Shown piece after piece: positions 23,574-32,579 of a DNA stretch of 41,152 bases (within the stretch, counting starts at the first letter, position 1; each line of letters begins with the position of its first letter). Source of the DNA: JARYMI01 sp037444845 (GTDB lineage Bacteria; Acidobacteriota; Aminicenantia; Aminicenantales; UBA8522). A program made the position numbers and the translations under genes. The notes under the pieces were generated by a model. The model had not been told where the DNA came from, did no database searches, and saw nothing but the letters and a program-made list of their open reading frames with translations. Location of the stretch: assembly GCA_037444845.1 (NCBI GenBank), contig JBBILQ010000019.1:1-41152 (forward strand). The letters are read 5' to 3'.

Positions 23574-24728
23574 GTGACGGATTGGAGAGCGGCGGCCGAT
23601 GTCGTCATCGTCGGCGGAGGCATTATCGGCGCCAGCACCGCTTACAATCTCGCCATGAGCGGGATTAAGGATGTCGTCGTCATGGAAAAAGACCTTTTGG
23701 CTCAGGGCTCGACAGGCTTAAGCGTGGGGGGAATCAGACAGCAGTTTTCCCATCCAGCAAATATACGCCTCTCCAGGGAGTCAGTCCGCGTTTTCAAGAA
23801 TTTCAAAGAAGAACTCGGCGTAGACATCGGTTTCTGCCAGGCAGGTTACCTCTTTTTGGCCCAGAAGCAGGCGACCTGGCAGGAATTTCTCTTCTCCGTT
23901 GAAACACAGCGCCAGTTCAGTGTCCCTGTCGAGGTCCTCAATCCTGACGAAATCCGCAGGCGCTGGCCTTACTTGAAGTGTGATGATATTATGGGCGCGA
24001 CGTTCGGGCCGGAAGACGGCTATGCTGACCCTTACCTTGTAGCCATGGGTTTTGCCGCTGCCGCCAGGAAACAGGGCGTGCGGGTTGAAGAGCTTACCCG
24101 AGTGACGGCGGTTCGTCTGTCTGGAGACAGAGTTCTGGGCGTTGAGACGACGAGAGGTCAAGTTTCCTCACCGGCTGTTGTTAATGCTGCCGGGCCCTGG
24201 GCAGCGGAAGTAGCGGCTATGGCCGGGCTGGATTTGCCGGTGAGCCCTTGCCGGCGTCAGGCCTTTATGACCCAGCCTTTTGACCTCTTGCCCCATCCCG
24301 TCCCGATGATCATCGACCAGGATGCTCTGTTCTATGTCCGGGGAGCTGCCCCTAACCTTATCCTGGGGATGAGCGATCCTGATGAGCCGGCAAGCTTTAA
24401 CCTGAACGTCGACCGGGAGTTCATGGAGAGAGTGGTCGGGGCTGCTGTCCGCCGCGTGCCCATCCTCGAGAAGGCCGAGCTGCTTAAGGGATGGGCGGGG
24501 TTGTACGAAATCACTCCTGACGGCAACCCGATCATCGGCGAGGCGCCTTTTTTGAAGGGATTCTTCTGCGCTGTTGGCTTCTCAGGGCATGGCTTTCAGC
24601 ATGGACCGGCTGTGGGGCGAATCTTGAGCGAACTCATCAGCCGAGGCCAGACCGGGTTTGACCTGTCGCCTTTTTCTTTCGACCGTTTCAAAAAAGCTCC
24701 AGGCAGAAGAGAAAGTCGAGTCGTCTAA
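23574..24728 (+). CDS. FAD-dependent oxidoreductase, DAO family (sarcosine/glycine/amino-acid oxidase-like)
   Basis: 384 residues from GTG 23574, with AGAGGAG 6 nt upstream. The N-terminal dinucleotide-binding motif is 'VVIVGGGIIGAS' (about 11-22), followed by 'VVMEKDLLAQGSTGLSVGGIRQQF', where the Gly-rich loop contacts FAD. The substrate domain and the C-terminal 'GLYEITPDGNPIIGE' and 'FSGHGFQHGPAVG' motifs are as in sarcosine oxidase beta subunits and related amine dehydrogenases. The family oxidises secondary or primary amino acids and passes electrons to O2, a quinone or folate. The convergent MenA-like gene begins 6 bp after the stop, and the divergent neighbour is the kinase-phospholyase fusion; a shared amine-degradation role is inferred. 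Confidence 0.88.
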   Translation: MTDWRAAADVVIVGGGIIGASTAYNLAMSGIKDVVVMEKDLLAQGSTGLSVGGIRQQFSHPANIRLSRESVRVFKNFKEELGVDIGFCQAGYLFLAQKQATWQEFLFSVETQRQFSVPVEVLNPDEIRRRWPYLKCDDIMGATFGPEDGYADPYLVAMGFAAAARKQGVRVEELTRVTAVRLSGDRVLGVETTRGQVSSPAVVNAAGPWAAEVAAMAGLDLPVSPCRRQAFMTQPFDLLPHPVPMIIDQDALFYVRGAAPNLILGMSDPDEPASFNLNVDREFMERVVGAAVRRVPILEKAELLKGWAGLYEITPDGNPIIGEAPFLKGFFCAVGFSGHGFQHGPAVGRILSELISRGQTGFDLSPFSFDRFKKAPGRRESRVV

Positions 24729-24734
24729 CTTATT

Positions 24735-25679
24735 TCATTTTGCTGCCTTGATGATAAAGTCCAGCCACACCGCTGCCGTCGAAAGAAGCCCGAAGGTGAG
24801 GTTGTACTGAGCGGTGGCGCCGTCAAGAATGATGAAATCGAGCGGACGGCGCGGCGCTCGGCGTCGTCTGGCTCGTCCCCAGAGCGCCATTGCCCGTGGC
24901 AAGGCCAAAAACACGACCAAAAAGGTCAAGGGCATGGCTCTCTGATCTTGAGCTGTTAACCGAGGCCCGATGATCAGAATGAGGTCGATCGCAAACGCCC
25001 CAAATATCAGAACGCCATAATAGAAAAGCGACCACGTGTCCCCTAATAAAGAGGCAACTGTCGAAATCTTTTTCTCTTTATCTATGGCCGTATCGCGCCA
25101 GTTATTGGCATGGAGAATGGCGCTAACCAGCAGAGCCATCGGAACGGTCCAGACGACCGGGATCCAGGAGAAAGCGCGAGTTTGAACGACCCAGGCGCCG
25201 AGCGATCCGAAGATGCCAAAGTTGAGAAAAACGGCCAGGTCCCCGAGGGCATGGATCTTGAGGCCGCTGTAGAAAACCCCTATCATAACACCAACCACGC
25301 CGATGATGAGCAGCACGGGTCCAGTCAGATGAACAAGATAAACTCCTGCGGCGCAGCCCACCGCAAAGAGGACCGCAGCGCCGATCGACACCTGGCGGGG
25401 CGAGATCCAGCCCCGGACCAACGCTCCGCTGACCGGCGTCACGTCCCTGTCGAGCCCGCGCTTGAAATCAAACACGTCGCTGAGCATGTTAGCGGCTGTG
25501 TGCAAAATGACCATGCCCAGCAAGGCAAGAAGAAATCGCCCCGGCTGGAAATGGGCTTCTCCGATGACGACGGCAAGAGAAGTCCCAAAAATGACGGGCA
25601 TGGTCGAGGCCGGCAGGGCCCAGGGGCGGCCTGCGATCAGCCATTTTTTTAGGAGCGAGGGGGGTGTGCCTTGTTCCAT
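24735..25679 (-). CDS. menA: UbiA-family prenyltransferase, MenA-like
   Basis: A 314-residue integral membrane protein with about eight to nine helices. Start ATG 25679 has AGGGGG upstream and lies 10 bp after the preceding stop; the longer frame to 25787 overlaps that gene. The first polyprenyl-diphosphate motif 'NMLSDVFDFKRGLD' (Asn64, Asp68, Asp71) and the second 'NNWRDTAIDKEKK' are intact, and the N-terminal 'RPWALPAS' resembles MenA. MenA attaches the isoprenoid tail to 1,4-dihydroxy-2-naphthoate in menaquinone synthesis. Other UbiA members make different lipids, and no other men genes are in the window. It is the last gene of the operon starting at 29433. Confidence 0.78.
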   Translation of the reverse strand: MEQGTPPSLLKKWLIAGRPWALPASTMPVIFGTSLAVVIGEAHFQPGRFLLALLGMVILHTAANMLSDVFDFKRGLDRDVTPVSGALVRGWISPRQVSIGAAVLFAVGCAAGVYLVHLTGPVLLIIGVVGVMIGVFYSGLKIHALGDLAVFLNFGIFGSLGAWVVQTRAFSWIPVVWTVPMALLVSAILHANNWRDTAIDKEKKISTVASLLGDTWSLFYYGVLIFGAFAIDLILIIGPRLTAQDQRAMPLTFLVVFLALPRAMALWGRARRRRAPRRPLDFIILDGATAQYNLTFGLLSTAAVWLDFIIKAAK

Positions 25680-25689
25680 CGAGCCCCCT

Positions 25690-26118
25690 CTATTTGAGCA
25701 GCCTGCCGCTGTCCCCGACTTTCCACTTGCCCTCGACTTGAACGTACAGGATCGTCCGGAGAACTTCCTGGCCTCTCTCATTCTCATACTTCAGGTCGAC
25801 GAGCATCCAATCCTCCAGGCCGGGGAATGTCATCTTCAGAGCCGCCTCGTTGGGCCTGGCAAGACTCGAGCCTCGAAACTGCCGCAGCACTTCCCTGTCC
25901 TGGTCATAGTTTTTAATAAAGACCGGGAAAATGTTTTTCTCTTCGGAATCAGCCTTGATGAATTCCTCGATAAAATTTTGCGGGATGTAGTTTTCATCGA
26001 TCGTCACCCATTGGTACTCTTCGCTGCGCGGAGTCCTCTGGCAGCTCAAAAAGTATCCCGGAATGAGCAAGCCAAGAAGCAAACATGCCTGGGAGAGCCG
26101 GACGGCAGCTTTCCTCAT
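25690..26118 (-). CDS. Small lipoprotein of unknown function
   Basis: 142 residues from ATG 26118, preceded by AGGAGG. The hydrophobic segment ends in 'GYFLSC' (Cys26), a plausible lipobox. The mature part (about 27-142) is alpha/beta and charged, with a segment 'FIKNYDQDREVLRQF', and ends with 'VEGKWKVGDSGRLLK', which looks like the last strands of an NTF2-like or uncharacterised periplasmic fold. I do not recognise the family. It is 36 bp downstream of the RsbRD-type gene and 10 bp upstream of the prenyltransferase gene, within the same likely operon. Confidence 0.75.
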   Translation of the reverse strand: MRKAAVRLSQACLLLGLLIPGYFLSCQRTPRSEEYQWVTIDENYIPQNFIEEFIKADSEEKNIFPVFIKNYDQDREVLRQFRGSSLARPNEAALKMTFPGLEDWMLVDLKYENERGQEVLRTILYVQVEGKWKVGDSGRLLK

Positions 26119-26154
26119 GCCTTCCTCCTTTCGTGAATCAATCCTCAAGCCCTT

Positions 26155-26595
26155 TCAGGTCTTCTCTTCGAAGCCAACCGCCGTGTAGTAAATGGCCCTG
26201 TCGAAAAAGAGCGTCACCCGGTTGTTCAGTTCGATCGCCTGGTAGAGGTCAAGCGTTGTATCCAGCAGCCCTTCTTCGAGAATCTTTTTCCACAGGTTCC
26301 GCCGGATCAGAATGAGGGCCTGAATGATCTCGGAAAGAGCAAATCCTTCCTTGCGGCGCTCAGCACCCAGGGCCATGTAATCTCTGGCGATGTCCTCTTT
26401 GGCGGTCTCTCGGGAGATCCACTTGCCGAGCTGGCTATATACTCTATGGGCGCGGTTGTATAGCTCAATATTGTCAAAGCGATGGTAGCTGGAGAGACTC
26501 AATTCTTTTCTGACATCGGCGAGCCAGTTGTTGGTGAGTTCTGTGGCGTTGCGCTCGATAAGATTAACGAGCTTCTGCGAGACTGGAATATCCAC
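26155..26595 (-). CDS. RsbRD N-terminal-domain-like signalling protein
   Basis: 146 residues from GTG 26595, with GAGGAAGG just upstream. The all-helical sequence matches the pattern of the RsbRD_N sensor domain: an N-terminal 'LIERNATELTNNWLADVR', then 'YMALGAERRKEGFALSEIIQALILIRRNLW' around residues 73-102. In stressosome and histidine-kinase proteins this domain precedes a STAS or kinase module. Here it stands alone with no STAS domain, so it probably regulates another protein by binding it. It lies between a lipoprotein and a DUF2207-like membrane protein gene; no partner kinase is encoded in the window. The domain call is from pattern recall, at good but not certain confidence. Confidence 0.72.
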   Translation of the reverse strand: MDIPVSQKLVNLIERNATELTNNWLADVRKELSLSSYHRFDNIELYNRAHRVYSQLGKWISRETAKEDIARDYMALGAERRKEGFALSEIIQALILIRRNLWKKILEEGLLDTTLDLYQAIELNNRVTLFFDRAIYYTAVGFEEKT

Positions 26596-26651
26596 CGGCC
26601 TTCCTCGAGTCCATCTTTAGCACGGGAATCGCGGAATGTCAAACCGTCGGT

Positions 26652-28484
26652 TTAGCCGGCCCGCCCTCCTCCGCCTCCTCCGCCTCCTCCACCGCCGCCG
26701 CTGAACCCCCCGCCGCTTCCAGAAGAGTAATGAGCGGCGGACGTCGCGGCCGCATGGATGGAGCTCGAGGCGGATTCAATGCTTCTCACCAGCCCGGCGA
26801 TCCGGCCCGGCGAAGCGAAATCAGCGCGGCTTATTCCCAGATACCAAGCCGGGATCGGGGCCCGTTCATCCTTGAGGATGACAGGCAGCATCTTGATGAT
26901 CTTTTTGGCGTTGCCGAAGAGGATGCCGAAAACAAGATAGTGCTCCCAGAGTTTATAGGCCTCGGCCGGCAGTTCTTCGAAATCAGAGAAGTCATCCAGG
27001 AAATGGTCTAGCCTCTTCCAGAGCTCGTTCTCGCGCGCCCAGGCTTCGCCTCTTCTCTTGATTCTTGGGATGAAGAACGCAGTTAGGACAGCGAGGATCG
27101 GGTTTAGAGTGAGCACGGCCAGAGGAATCGTGGCAGCCAAAAAAGCGTTACGAGCCTTGAGGCTTTTTGGCTCGATGAACTGAAGCTTTTTAGCTTCGTC
27201 CTCGACTTTTTTCGCCCAGCCTCTGTGCCAGGCCTGGAACTCTTGAGGCTTTTTCTTAAGAAATGTTTTAAGTCCGTCCAGGTTGAACCTGGCTCCTGGC
27301 TTGTTTCCTCTGTGGACAACGGTCGTAAAAAGGAACTCAAGGATATCTTTTTCGTAAGACAACAACCCATGCTCATGAGCATAGTCCTTTTTCAGAGTGA
27401 CCGATGTTTGAACTTCATCCTTTGTCGCGAATAGGCCACGCTTTTCAAGCTCTTCGTCTTCAAGCTCAATATATCCGCGCCTGGCCAGGTCAAAAAGAGT
27501 GGCCGTGAATGATCGAGTAGTGATTCCTCTCCCTTCCCGGAGCAGGACTTCAACCAAGGCGGGCCGCAGGTCGGAGGGGAGGTCGCGATAGTATTCCGGC
27601 AGGTCCTGGAAGCTGTAATCCCTGCCAACTCTTTTCCATGCTCGAACATAAATAAACAGCCAGGCCAGAGAACTCACGGCCAGCCAGATGACCCAGGCGG
27701 CCGCAAGTTTTAGAACACGTTCTCGGTTGCGCCTTTCATCTTCCTGCCTTCTTTTGATTTCCTCGACCGTCTGCTGGATGAAGCGAGCCTCTTCCTGCTG
27801 GATAGAAGCCCGGGTATGACGATCAGAAGGAACGCCGGAGACGAGGCCGGCTGGCCAGACGAGCCTGATTTCCAGAAACTGAAAAGCGGGGAGGTTCGAG
27901 GCTGTGAAACGTGCTGTCCTGAGGTCGACGAGCTCAGACCAGCCGGTGAGCGGTCCGTGGCCGTAGACAAGGATGTCATTTTTGCTGCTGACAGCTTCGG
28001 GAAGCACTACGGTCACGGCAACTTTTTCTGTCGGCCGGTCCCAGTCATCGCCGATGACCTGCCAGTAAAGCTCTGAAACATCGGCATAACTGATAATCCC
28101 GCCGCGGACGAGATACTGAAAGCGGAAGACACGTCGTTCATTCCTGGCCTGGAAGTGCCACTTGGCCTCGATCTTTTGGTCGGAGGCGGCAACCTCTGTC
28201 CGGAGAGGGAGGCCGTCGCTGTCAAGGACTCGAAAGCCCTCGATCGACACGGCATAATTGTATCCTGGGCGCTTCACTCTTGTCGGGATCCACACGCTTG
28301 CCCAAGAGAAACTGCCTTCGAAATCATAGGTGCGGAACTCATCCACTAAGAAAGAACCATCAGGCGCGACGGCTATTTCAACCCGGACCTCGGGAAAATA
28401 GTAATCCTTTTCTTCAGCCTCGATTGGCAAAACGGCAAGCCCGCAGACGGCTCCGAACACGGCCATGAGGAGATACAGATTCAT
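26652..28484 (-). CDS. DUF2207-like membrane protein with Gly-rich C-terminus
   Basis: 610 residues from ATG 28484, with AAGGAGAG upstream; the in-frame ATG 33 bp earlier is less well placed. A signal peptide (about 1-23) leads into an extracytoplasmic beta-rich domain (about 24-235) of the DUF2207 type, with 'VAPDGSFLVDEFRTYDFEGSF'. A transmembrane helix lies at about 258-280, a winged-helix-like cytoplasmic region with 'FTATLFDLARRGYIEL' follows, then another hydrophobic pair near 435-460. The last 20 residues are almost pure glycine after 'SSGSGGGFSGG', typical of this family. Function is unknown in general. It follows the methyltransferase gene by 61 bp. Confidence 0.85.
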   Translation of the reverse strand: MNLYLLMAVFGAVCGLAVLPIEAEEKDYYFPEVRVEIAVAPDGSFLVDEFRTYDFEGSFSWASVWIPTRVKRPGYNYAVSIEGFRVLDSDGLPLRTEVAASDQKIEAKWHFQARNERRVFRFQYLVRGGIISYADVSELYWQVIGDDWDRPTEKVAVTVVLPEAVSSKNDILVYGHGPLTGWSELVDLRTARFTASNLPAFQFLEIRLVWPAGLVSGVPSDRHTRASIQQEEARFIQQTVEEIKRRQEDERRNRERVLKLAAAWVIWLAVSSLAWLFIYVRAWKRVGRDYSFQDLPEYYRDLPSDLRPALVEVLLREGRGITTRSFTATLFDLARRGYIELEDEELEKRGLFATKDEVQTSVTLKKDYAHEHGLLSYEKDILEFLFTTVVHRGNKPGARFNLDGLKTFLKKKPQEFQAWHRGWAKKVEDEAKKLQFIEPKSLKARNAFLAATIPLAVLTLNPILAVLTAFFIPRIKRRGEAWARENELWKRLDHFLDDFSDFEELPAEAYKLWEHYLVFGILFGNAKKIIKMLPVILKDERAPIPAWYLGISRADFASPGRIAGLVRSIESASSSIHAAATSAAHYSSGSGGGFSGGGGGGGGGGGGRAG

Positions 28485-28545
28485 GCCTCTCTCCTTCCCT
28501 GGCAACTTCGTCTTCATTAAACCTCCGCCGAAAAGAAGGGTTCTT

Positions 28546-29433
28546 TTAATTGATGTCAACGTCTTCGTCTAAGGGTTTCATGGTGGCAGGGTGGCGCGTG
28601 GTTTTCCATGACGTTCTGTTCAGTTTCCCGTCGTCCCGGATGCTAACATTTCCCTCGATCGTATGGCCGCTTGCCCGGCCCTCAAAAGTCATGATGACAG
28701 TCTTTCCGTCCTTTTCCCTGTCGACAGTAAACCGGATATTTTCACCTTCCAGATGGACGTCTCTAAGGGGAAGCTCCTCCCCGTCTATGACGGCTTTGCC
28801 CTGGGGAAACTGAAAAAGCTGTTCCATTTCGATCCGGCAAGGCTTTTTCGGCGAAATCTCGGGCGAGGTCCAAACCCACGTTCCGGAGACATTAGCCGGC
28901 ACAATCCAGAGATAGACATTGTGAGTGATTTCATCGACCATGACGATCGAGGACTGATCAGGCTTCCAAGTATCCATCGCATAATTATGGGAGACCACCC
29001 TGGTTCCCGGCCTCAGCTGAGCAAAAAGCCTGGGCCTGAGGCGCAGGTTGACAGAAGTCAGGAGGTAAAGAGACACGACCGTGGCCTCGCGGAAATCCGC
29101 CTCAAAAAGATCTTGTTCCAGGAACTTGACGAGATCACTAACCCCGGCCTGAGCAGCGTTTTCCCGGCTTTCCATGATCCGGTCGGGGTCAATGTCCACG
29201 CCGACACCGCGGGTCCCGAAGAGTCGCGCCGCCGTGATGACGATCCGGCCGTCGCCACAACCCAAGTCATAGAGAATATCTTTGGGCCCCACCCGGGCCA
29301 TCCTGAGCATTTCCTCCACGACCTCCGGCTTGGTAGGGACATAGGGCACATCGATGCATTTCTCCTGCGAGAAAATCTCCGCCGGGAAAAGAAAGATTGA
29401 TAGACAGAAACCGAAAACCAAGAGTTTTTTCAT
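28546..29433 (-). CDS. Secreted SAM-dependent methyltransferase-like protein
   Basis: 295 residues starting at ATG 29433 with AGGAGG at 6 nt. Residues 1-22 form a clear signal peptide. The class I methyltransferase core follows: 'YVPTKPEVVEEML' helix, motif I 'DLGCGDG' (56-62), motif II acidic Asp80 in 'VGVDID', then 'SHNYAMDTW' (149-157). A C-terminal beta domain (about 175-295) resembles a lipocalin-like or binding barrel. The SAM site looks intact, but SAM is not known to be available outside the cytoplasm, so methylation there would be unusual. It heads a five-gene minus-strand operon and has a strong promoter at 29537-29508. Confidence 0.82.
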   Translation of the reverse strand: MKKLLVFGFCLSIFLFPAEIFSQEKCIDVPYVPTKPEVVEEMLRMARVGPKDILYDLGCGDGRIVITAARLFGTRGVGVDIDPDRIMESRENAAQAGVSDLVKFLEQDLFEADFREATVVSLYLLTSVNLRLRPRLFAQLRPGTRVVSHNYAMDTWKPDQSSIVMVDEITHNVYLWIVPANVSGTWVWTSPEISPKKPCRIEMEQLFQFPQGKAVIDGEELPLRDVHLEGENIRFTVDREKDGKTVIMTFEGRASGHTIEGNVSIRDDGKLNRTSWKTTRHPATMKPLDEDVDIN

Positions 29434-29507
29434 GGTTCCTCCTGTCGAGAGCTGCCAAGCAATGAGATGATCATCGATTCAATGTTTTGTTCGCCGCGTG
29501 AGAGGTG

Positions 29508-29537
29508 AATATAGAGAAAAAGGCATCCTTCTGTCAA
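29508..29537 (-). promoter_or_regulatory. Promoter of the methyltransferase operon
   Basis: The minus strand reads TTGACA (29537-29532), an 18-bp spacer and TATATT (29513-29508). The predicted start near 29501 gives about 67 nt of leader before ATG 29433. No other promoter of this strength lies between here and 24735, which supports co-transcription of the five genes. Confidence 0.7.
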
Positions 29538-29640
29538 ATCTGCCAACTTCGTTTCGTTGACTTCAGGAGGTGGATTCGATAACCTAATTATCTTCAATTT
29601 GTTGATGCTTATCAAGGCTATTTCTGTGAGGAGGAATCCG

Positions 29641-29781
29641 ATGAACTCTCTTTATTTATTTGACCCTTCCAACGATCAGGTCGTCCATGTTTTGAGCGCT
29701 GCATCCTGGGCAACCAGGTACGGAGGCCGGGAGCTGGTCGGGTTTGCCTCGATTCTGGAAGATCATTGGACCGATAAATAA
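29641..29781 (+). CDS. Small ORF of 46 residues upstream of the M14 peptidase
   Basis: ATG 29641 follows AGGAGG at a 6-nt spacing, one of the best ribosome binding sites in the window. The 46-residue product ends with TAA 11 bp before the M14 peptidase start. It has no signal peptide or transmembrane helix and begins 'MNSLYLFDPSNDQVVHV'. I do not recognise it. A candidate promoter is TTGACT at 29557-29562 with a poor -10 (TAACCT, 29580-29585). Two short palindromes (GATAA..TTATC at 29577-29591 and TTGAT..ATCAA at about 29602-29615) lie in the leader. It may be a real small protein, a translated leader that couples to the peptidase gene, or a chance frame. Confidence 0.45.
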   Translation: MNSLYLFDPSNDQVVHVLSAASWATRYGGRELVGFASILEDHWTDK

Positions 29782-29792
29782 AAAGGAAAGAC

Positions 29793-32579
29793 ATGCGCCA
29801 AAAAAAATTGATGACGTTCATCTTGATCGTTATTTTCCTCGGTTCGAGCTTCTCATTCTCCCATTCATCAATCACCAGCCCGAAAGAGCAGTTCGGGGTC
29901 GACATCGGAGCCGACTACCATCTCGTTAATTACAGCCAGCTCTTGTCCTACTGGGAGAAGCTCGACCGTGAATCTGAGAGGCTCACCTTAACAAGGATAG
30001 GCACGACGGCCGAAGGCCGCCCGATGGTCATGGCCATTATCACCTCGCCGCAGAACCAAAAAAGGCTTCCCCGATACAAGGAAATATCACGGCTGCTGGC
30101 GCTGGCCGAAGGTCTGACCGACCAGCAAGCCCGTTCTTTGGCAGCTGAAGGAAAGGCCGTGGTCCAGATTGACGGCGGCCTCCACGCCACCGAAGTCCTC
30201 GGTTCCCAGCAACTCATCGAGCTCGTCTGGCAGATGATCAGTCAGAGCGACCCCGAGACGCTCCGCATCCTCGACCAGGTTATTCTCCTGGCCATCCCTT
30301 CAAATCCAGATGGTCTGGAGCTCGTGGCCAACTGGTACATGCGGGAAAAAGACCCGCTCAAGCGGACCACGCGCTTCATCCCCCGTCTATACCAGAAATA
30401 CATCGGCCACGACAACAACAGGGATTTTTACATGATCACCCAGCCTGAGACAGAAGCCATCTCCCGGGTGATGTACCATGAATGGTTCCCCCAGATTGTC
30501 TACAACCCTCACCAGACAGGCCCGGCTGGCACCGTCCTCTTCTGTTCGCCCTTCCGCGACCCCTTCAATTACTTTTTCGACCCGCTGGTCCCCACGGGAA
30601 TCGACCTCGTCGGCTCTGCCATGCACGCAAGGTTTGTGGCCGAGGGAAAGCCGGGGGCAACCATGCGGTCGGGAGCAGGATACTCCACATGGTGGAGCGG
30701 CGGGCTGCGCTCGACCTCCTATTTCCACAATATGATCGGTATCCTGACCGAGGCCATAGGCAACCCGACTCCGGTCGAAATCCCCTTCCTTCCTGAAAAA
30801 CAGCTTCCCAAGAATGACCTTCCTTTCCCTATCGCTCCCCAAAAATGGCCTTTCCATAAGTCGATCGAATACTCCATCACGGCTGACCGGGCTATCCTTG
30901 ACCTGGCGGCCCGGATGCGAGAGCATTTTCTTCTCAACATGTTCCGGATGGGCAAAAACTCGATCGAACGAGGCAGCCGAGATCACTGGACAATAAGCCC
31001 GAAACGAATCGAAGCTGTCGAGCAGGCCATCAAGAAGGACGATGCCAAACCCGTTGGTCCGGGTTTTTCCAGGGGATATCCAGCCAAGTACTATGAGATC
31101 CTTCGTGATCCGTCCGCCCGAGATCCGAGAGGCTACATCATCCCGTCGGACCAGGCGGATTTCTCGACCGCGACGAAGTTTGTCAATGCTTTGATCAAAA
31201 GCGGGGTGACAGTCCTGCGCGCTGCCAAGCCTTTCGAAATTGCCGGAAAGGCCTATTCTGAAGGTTCTTACATCATCAAATGCGATCAAGCTTTCCGGCC
31301 TCATATCCTGTCCATGTTCGAAGCGCAGGACCATCCTCACGACGTCCAGTACCCGGGCGGCCCGCCGATCGCCCCGTATGACAGCGCCGGCTGGACTCTG
31401 GCTTTCCAGATGGGGGTTGAGTTTGACCGCATACTGGACGGGTTTGACGGACCCTTCGAGAAGATCAAAGGCCTGGCCAAAGCACCGCCTGGGTCCTTTG
31501 TTGCCGAACAGAATCCCGCAGGATTTCTCCTCGATCGCCGAGTCAACGACTCATTCATTATCATCAACCGGCTCCTCAAGAAAAATGAGGTGGTTTACTG
31601 GCTTAAAGATTGCTTCCAGGCCAACGGAAAAACCTATCCAGCGGGCACGATTTTTATCCCTGCTTCAGAGACAGTCCATTACAGGCTAAAGGAATGGGCT
31701 CTCCCGCTTGGTCTCAAGGTCGAAAGCACGGCCCATTTGCCTCAAACCGAAGCGTTGCGGCTTCGGCCGGTCCGCATCGGCCTCTGGGACATCTACGGCG
31801 GTTCAATGACTTCAGGCTGGACGAGGTGGCTTTTAGAACAGTATGAGTTCCCTTTTGACATCATCTTTCCGCCCCAGCTTGACGCCGGGAACTTAGCGGC
31901 CATGTTCGACGTCCTCATCTTCCCCGGCGGCGCCATCCCCCGGGCCGACAGAGAGCCGGAAGACGAATTCCGTTTCCGGTTTGCTCAACCAAAGCCAGAG
32001 GATATCCCGGAAGAATACCGGAACCGCCTGGGGGCTGTGACTCTGGCCAAGACAGTCCCCCAGCTCAGTCAATTTCTGAGCGCGGGCGGCACCATCCTGG
32101 CCATAGGGAGCTCAACTTCCTTAGGCTATCATCTCGGATTACCCATAGCAGATGCCCTGATCGAGAAACTGCCTGACGGCACGGAAAGGCCTTTGCCAAG
32201 AGAAAAATATTATGTTCCGGGCTCCGTGCTCCAGGCAAAGGTTGACAACACGATCCCTCTTGCTTACGGGATGAAAGAAAAGACCGACGTCTATTTCAAC
32301 AACAGCCCTGTTTTTTCCCTCCATCCTGCGGCAGCATCCAAGAATGTCCGGGCTGTTGCCTGGTTCGACAGCCCGACACCGCTCCGCAGCGGCTGGGCCT
32401 GGGGCCAGAACTACCTGGATAAGACAGTAGCCGTGGTCGAGGCCCGGGTCGGCCAGGGCTGGCTCTTCCTCTTCGGGCCAGAAATCATTTTCCGCGGCCA
32501 GCCCCACGGCACCTTCAAGTTCCTGTTCAACGGCATCTATTGCGGCACGGCCGAGCCAATAAACTTTGGCGAGAAGTAA
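29793..32579 (+). CDS. Secreted M14 family zinc carboxypeptidase-like peptidase
   Basis: 928 residues with a signal peptide (1 to about 26). The M14 domain has the zinc ligands His131 and Glu134 in 'GGLHATEV' and His240 in 'YNPHQTGP'. Arg210 in 'HDNNRDF' supplies the substrate-carboxylate contact, and a glutamate in 'GILTEAIG' is the probable catalytic base. After about residue 650 the protein has a second domain of class I glutamine-amidotransferase-like fold ('VLIFPGGAIPR', 'GGTILAIGSST'), which is usual for this group of large bacterial M14 proteins. It probably releases C-terminal residues from peptides outside the cytoplasm. ATG 29793 has AAGGAAAG upstream. It converges on the oligopeptidase gene with an 8-bp gap. 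Confidence 0.92.
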   Translation: MRQKKLMTFILIVIFLGSSFSFSHSSITSPKEQFGVDIGADYHLVNYSQLLSYWEKLDRESERLTLTRIGTTAEGRPMVMAIITSPQNQKRLPRYKEISRLLALAEGLTDQQARSLAAEGKAVVQIDGGLHATEVLGSQQLIELVWQMISQSDPETLRILDQVILLAIPSNPDGLELVANWYMREKDPLKRTTRFIPRLYQKYIGHDNNRDFYMITQPETEAISRVMYHEWFPQIVYNPHQTGPAGTVLFCSPFRDPFNYFFDPLVPTGIDLVGSAMHARFVAEGKPGATMRSGAGYSTWWSGGLRSTSYFHNMIGILTEAIGNPTPVEIPFLPEKQLPKNDLPFPIAPQKWPFHKSIEYSITADRAILDLAARMREHFLLNMFRMGKNSIERGSRDHWTISPKRIEAVEQAIKKDDAKPVGPGFSRGYPAKYYEILRDPSARDPRGYIIPSDQADFSTATKFVNALIKSGVTVLRAAKPFEIAGKAYSEGSYIIKCDQAFRPHILSMFEAQDHPHDVQYPGGPPIAPYDSAGWTLAFQMGVEFDRILDGFDGPFEKIKGLAKAPPGSFVAEQNPAGFLLDRRVNDSFIIINRLLKKNEVVYWLKDCFQANGKTYPAGTIFIPASETVHYRLKEWALPLGLKVESTAHLPQTEALRLRPVRIGLWDIYGGSMTSGWTRWLLEQYEFPFDIIFPPQLDAGNLAAMFDVLIFPGGAIPRADREPEDEFRFRFAQPKPEDIPEEYRNRLGAVTLAKTVPQLSQFLSAGGTILAIGSSTSLGYHLGLPIADALIEKLPDGTERPLPREKYYVPGSVLQAKVDNTIPLAYGMKEKTDVYFNNSPVFSLHPAAASKNVRAVAWFDSPTPLRSGWAWGQNYLDKTVAVVEARVGQGWLFLFGPEIIFRGQPHGTFKFLFNGIYCGTAEPINFGEK

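Noticed and set aside
30387..31340. 317-codon minus-strand frame inside the M14 gene
   Set aside because: Antisense to a complete, motif-bearing peptidase gene.
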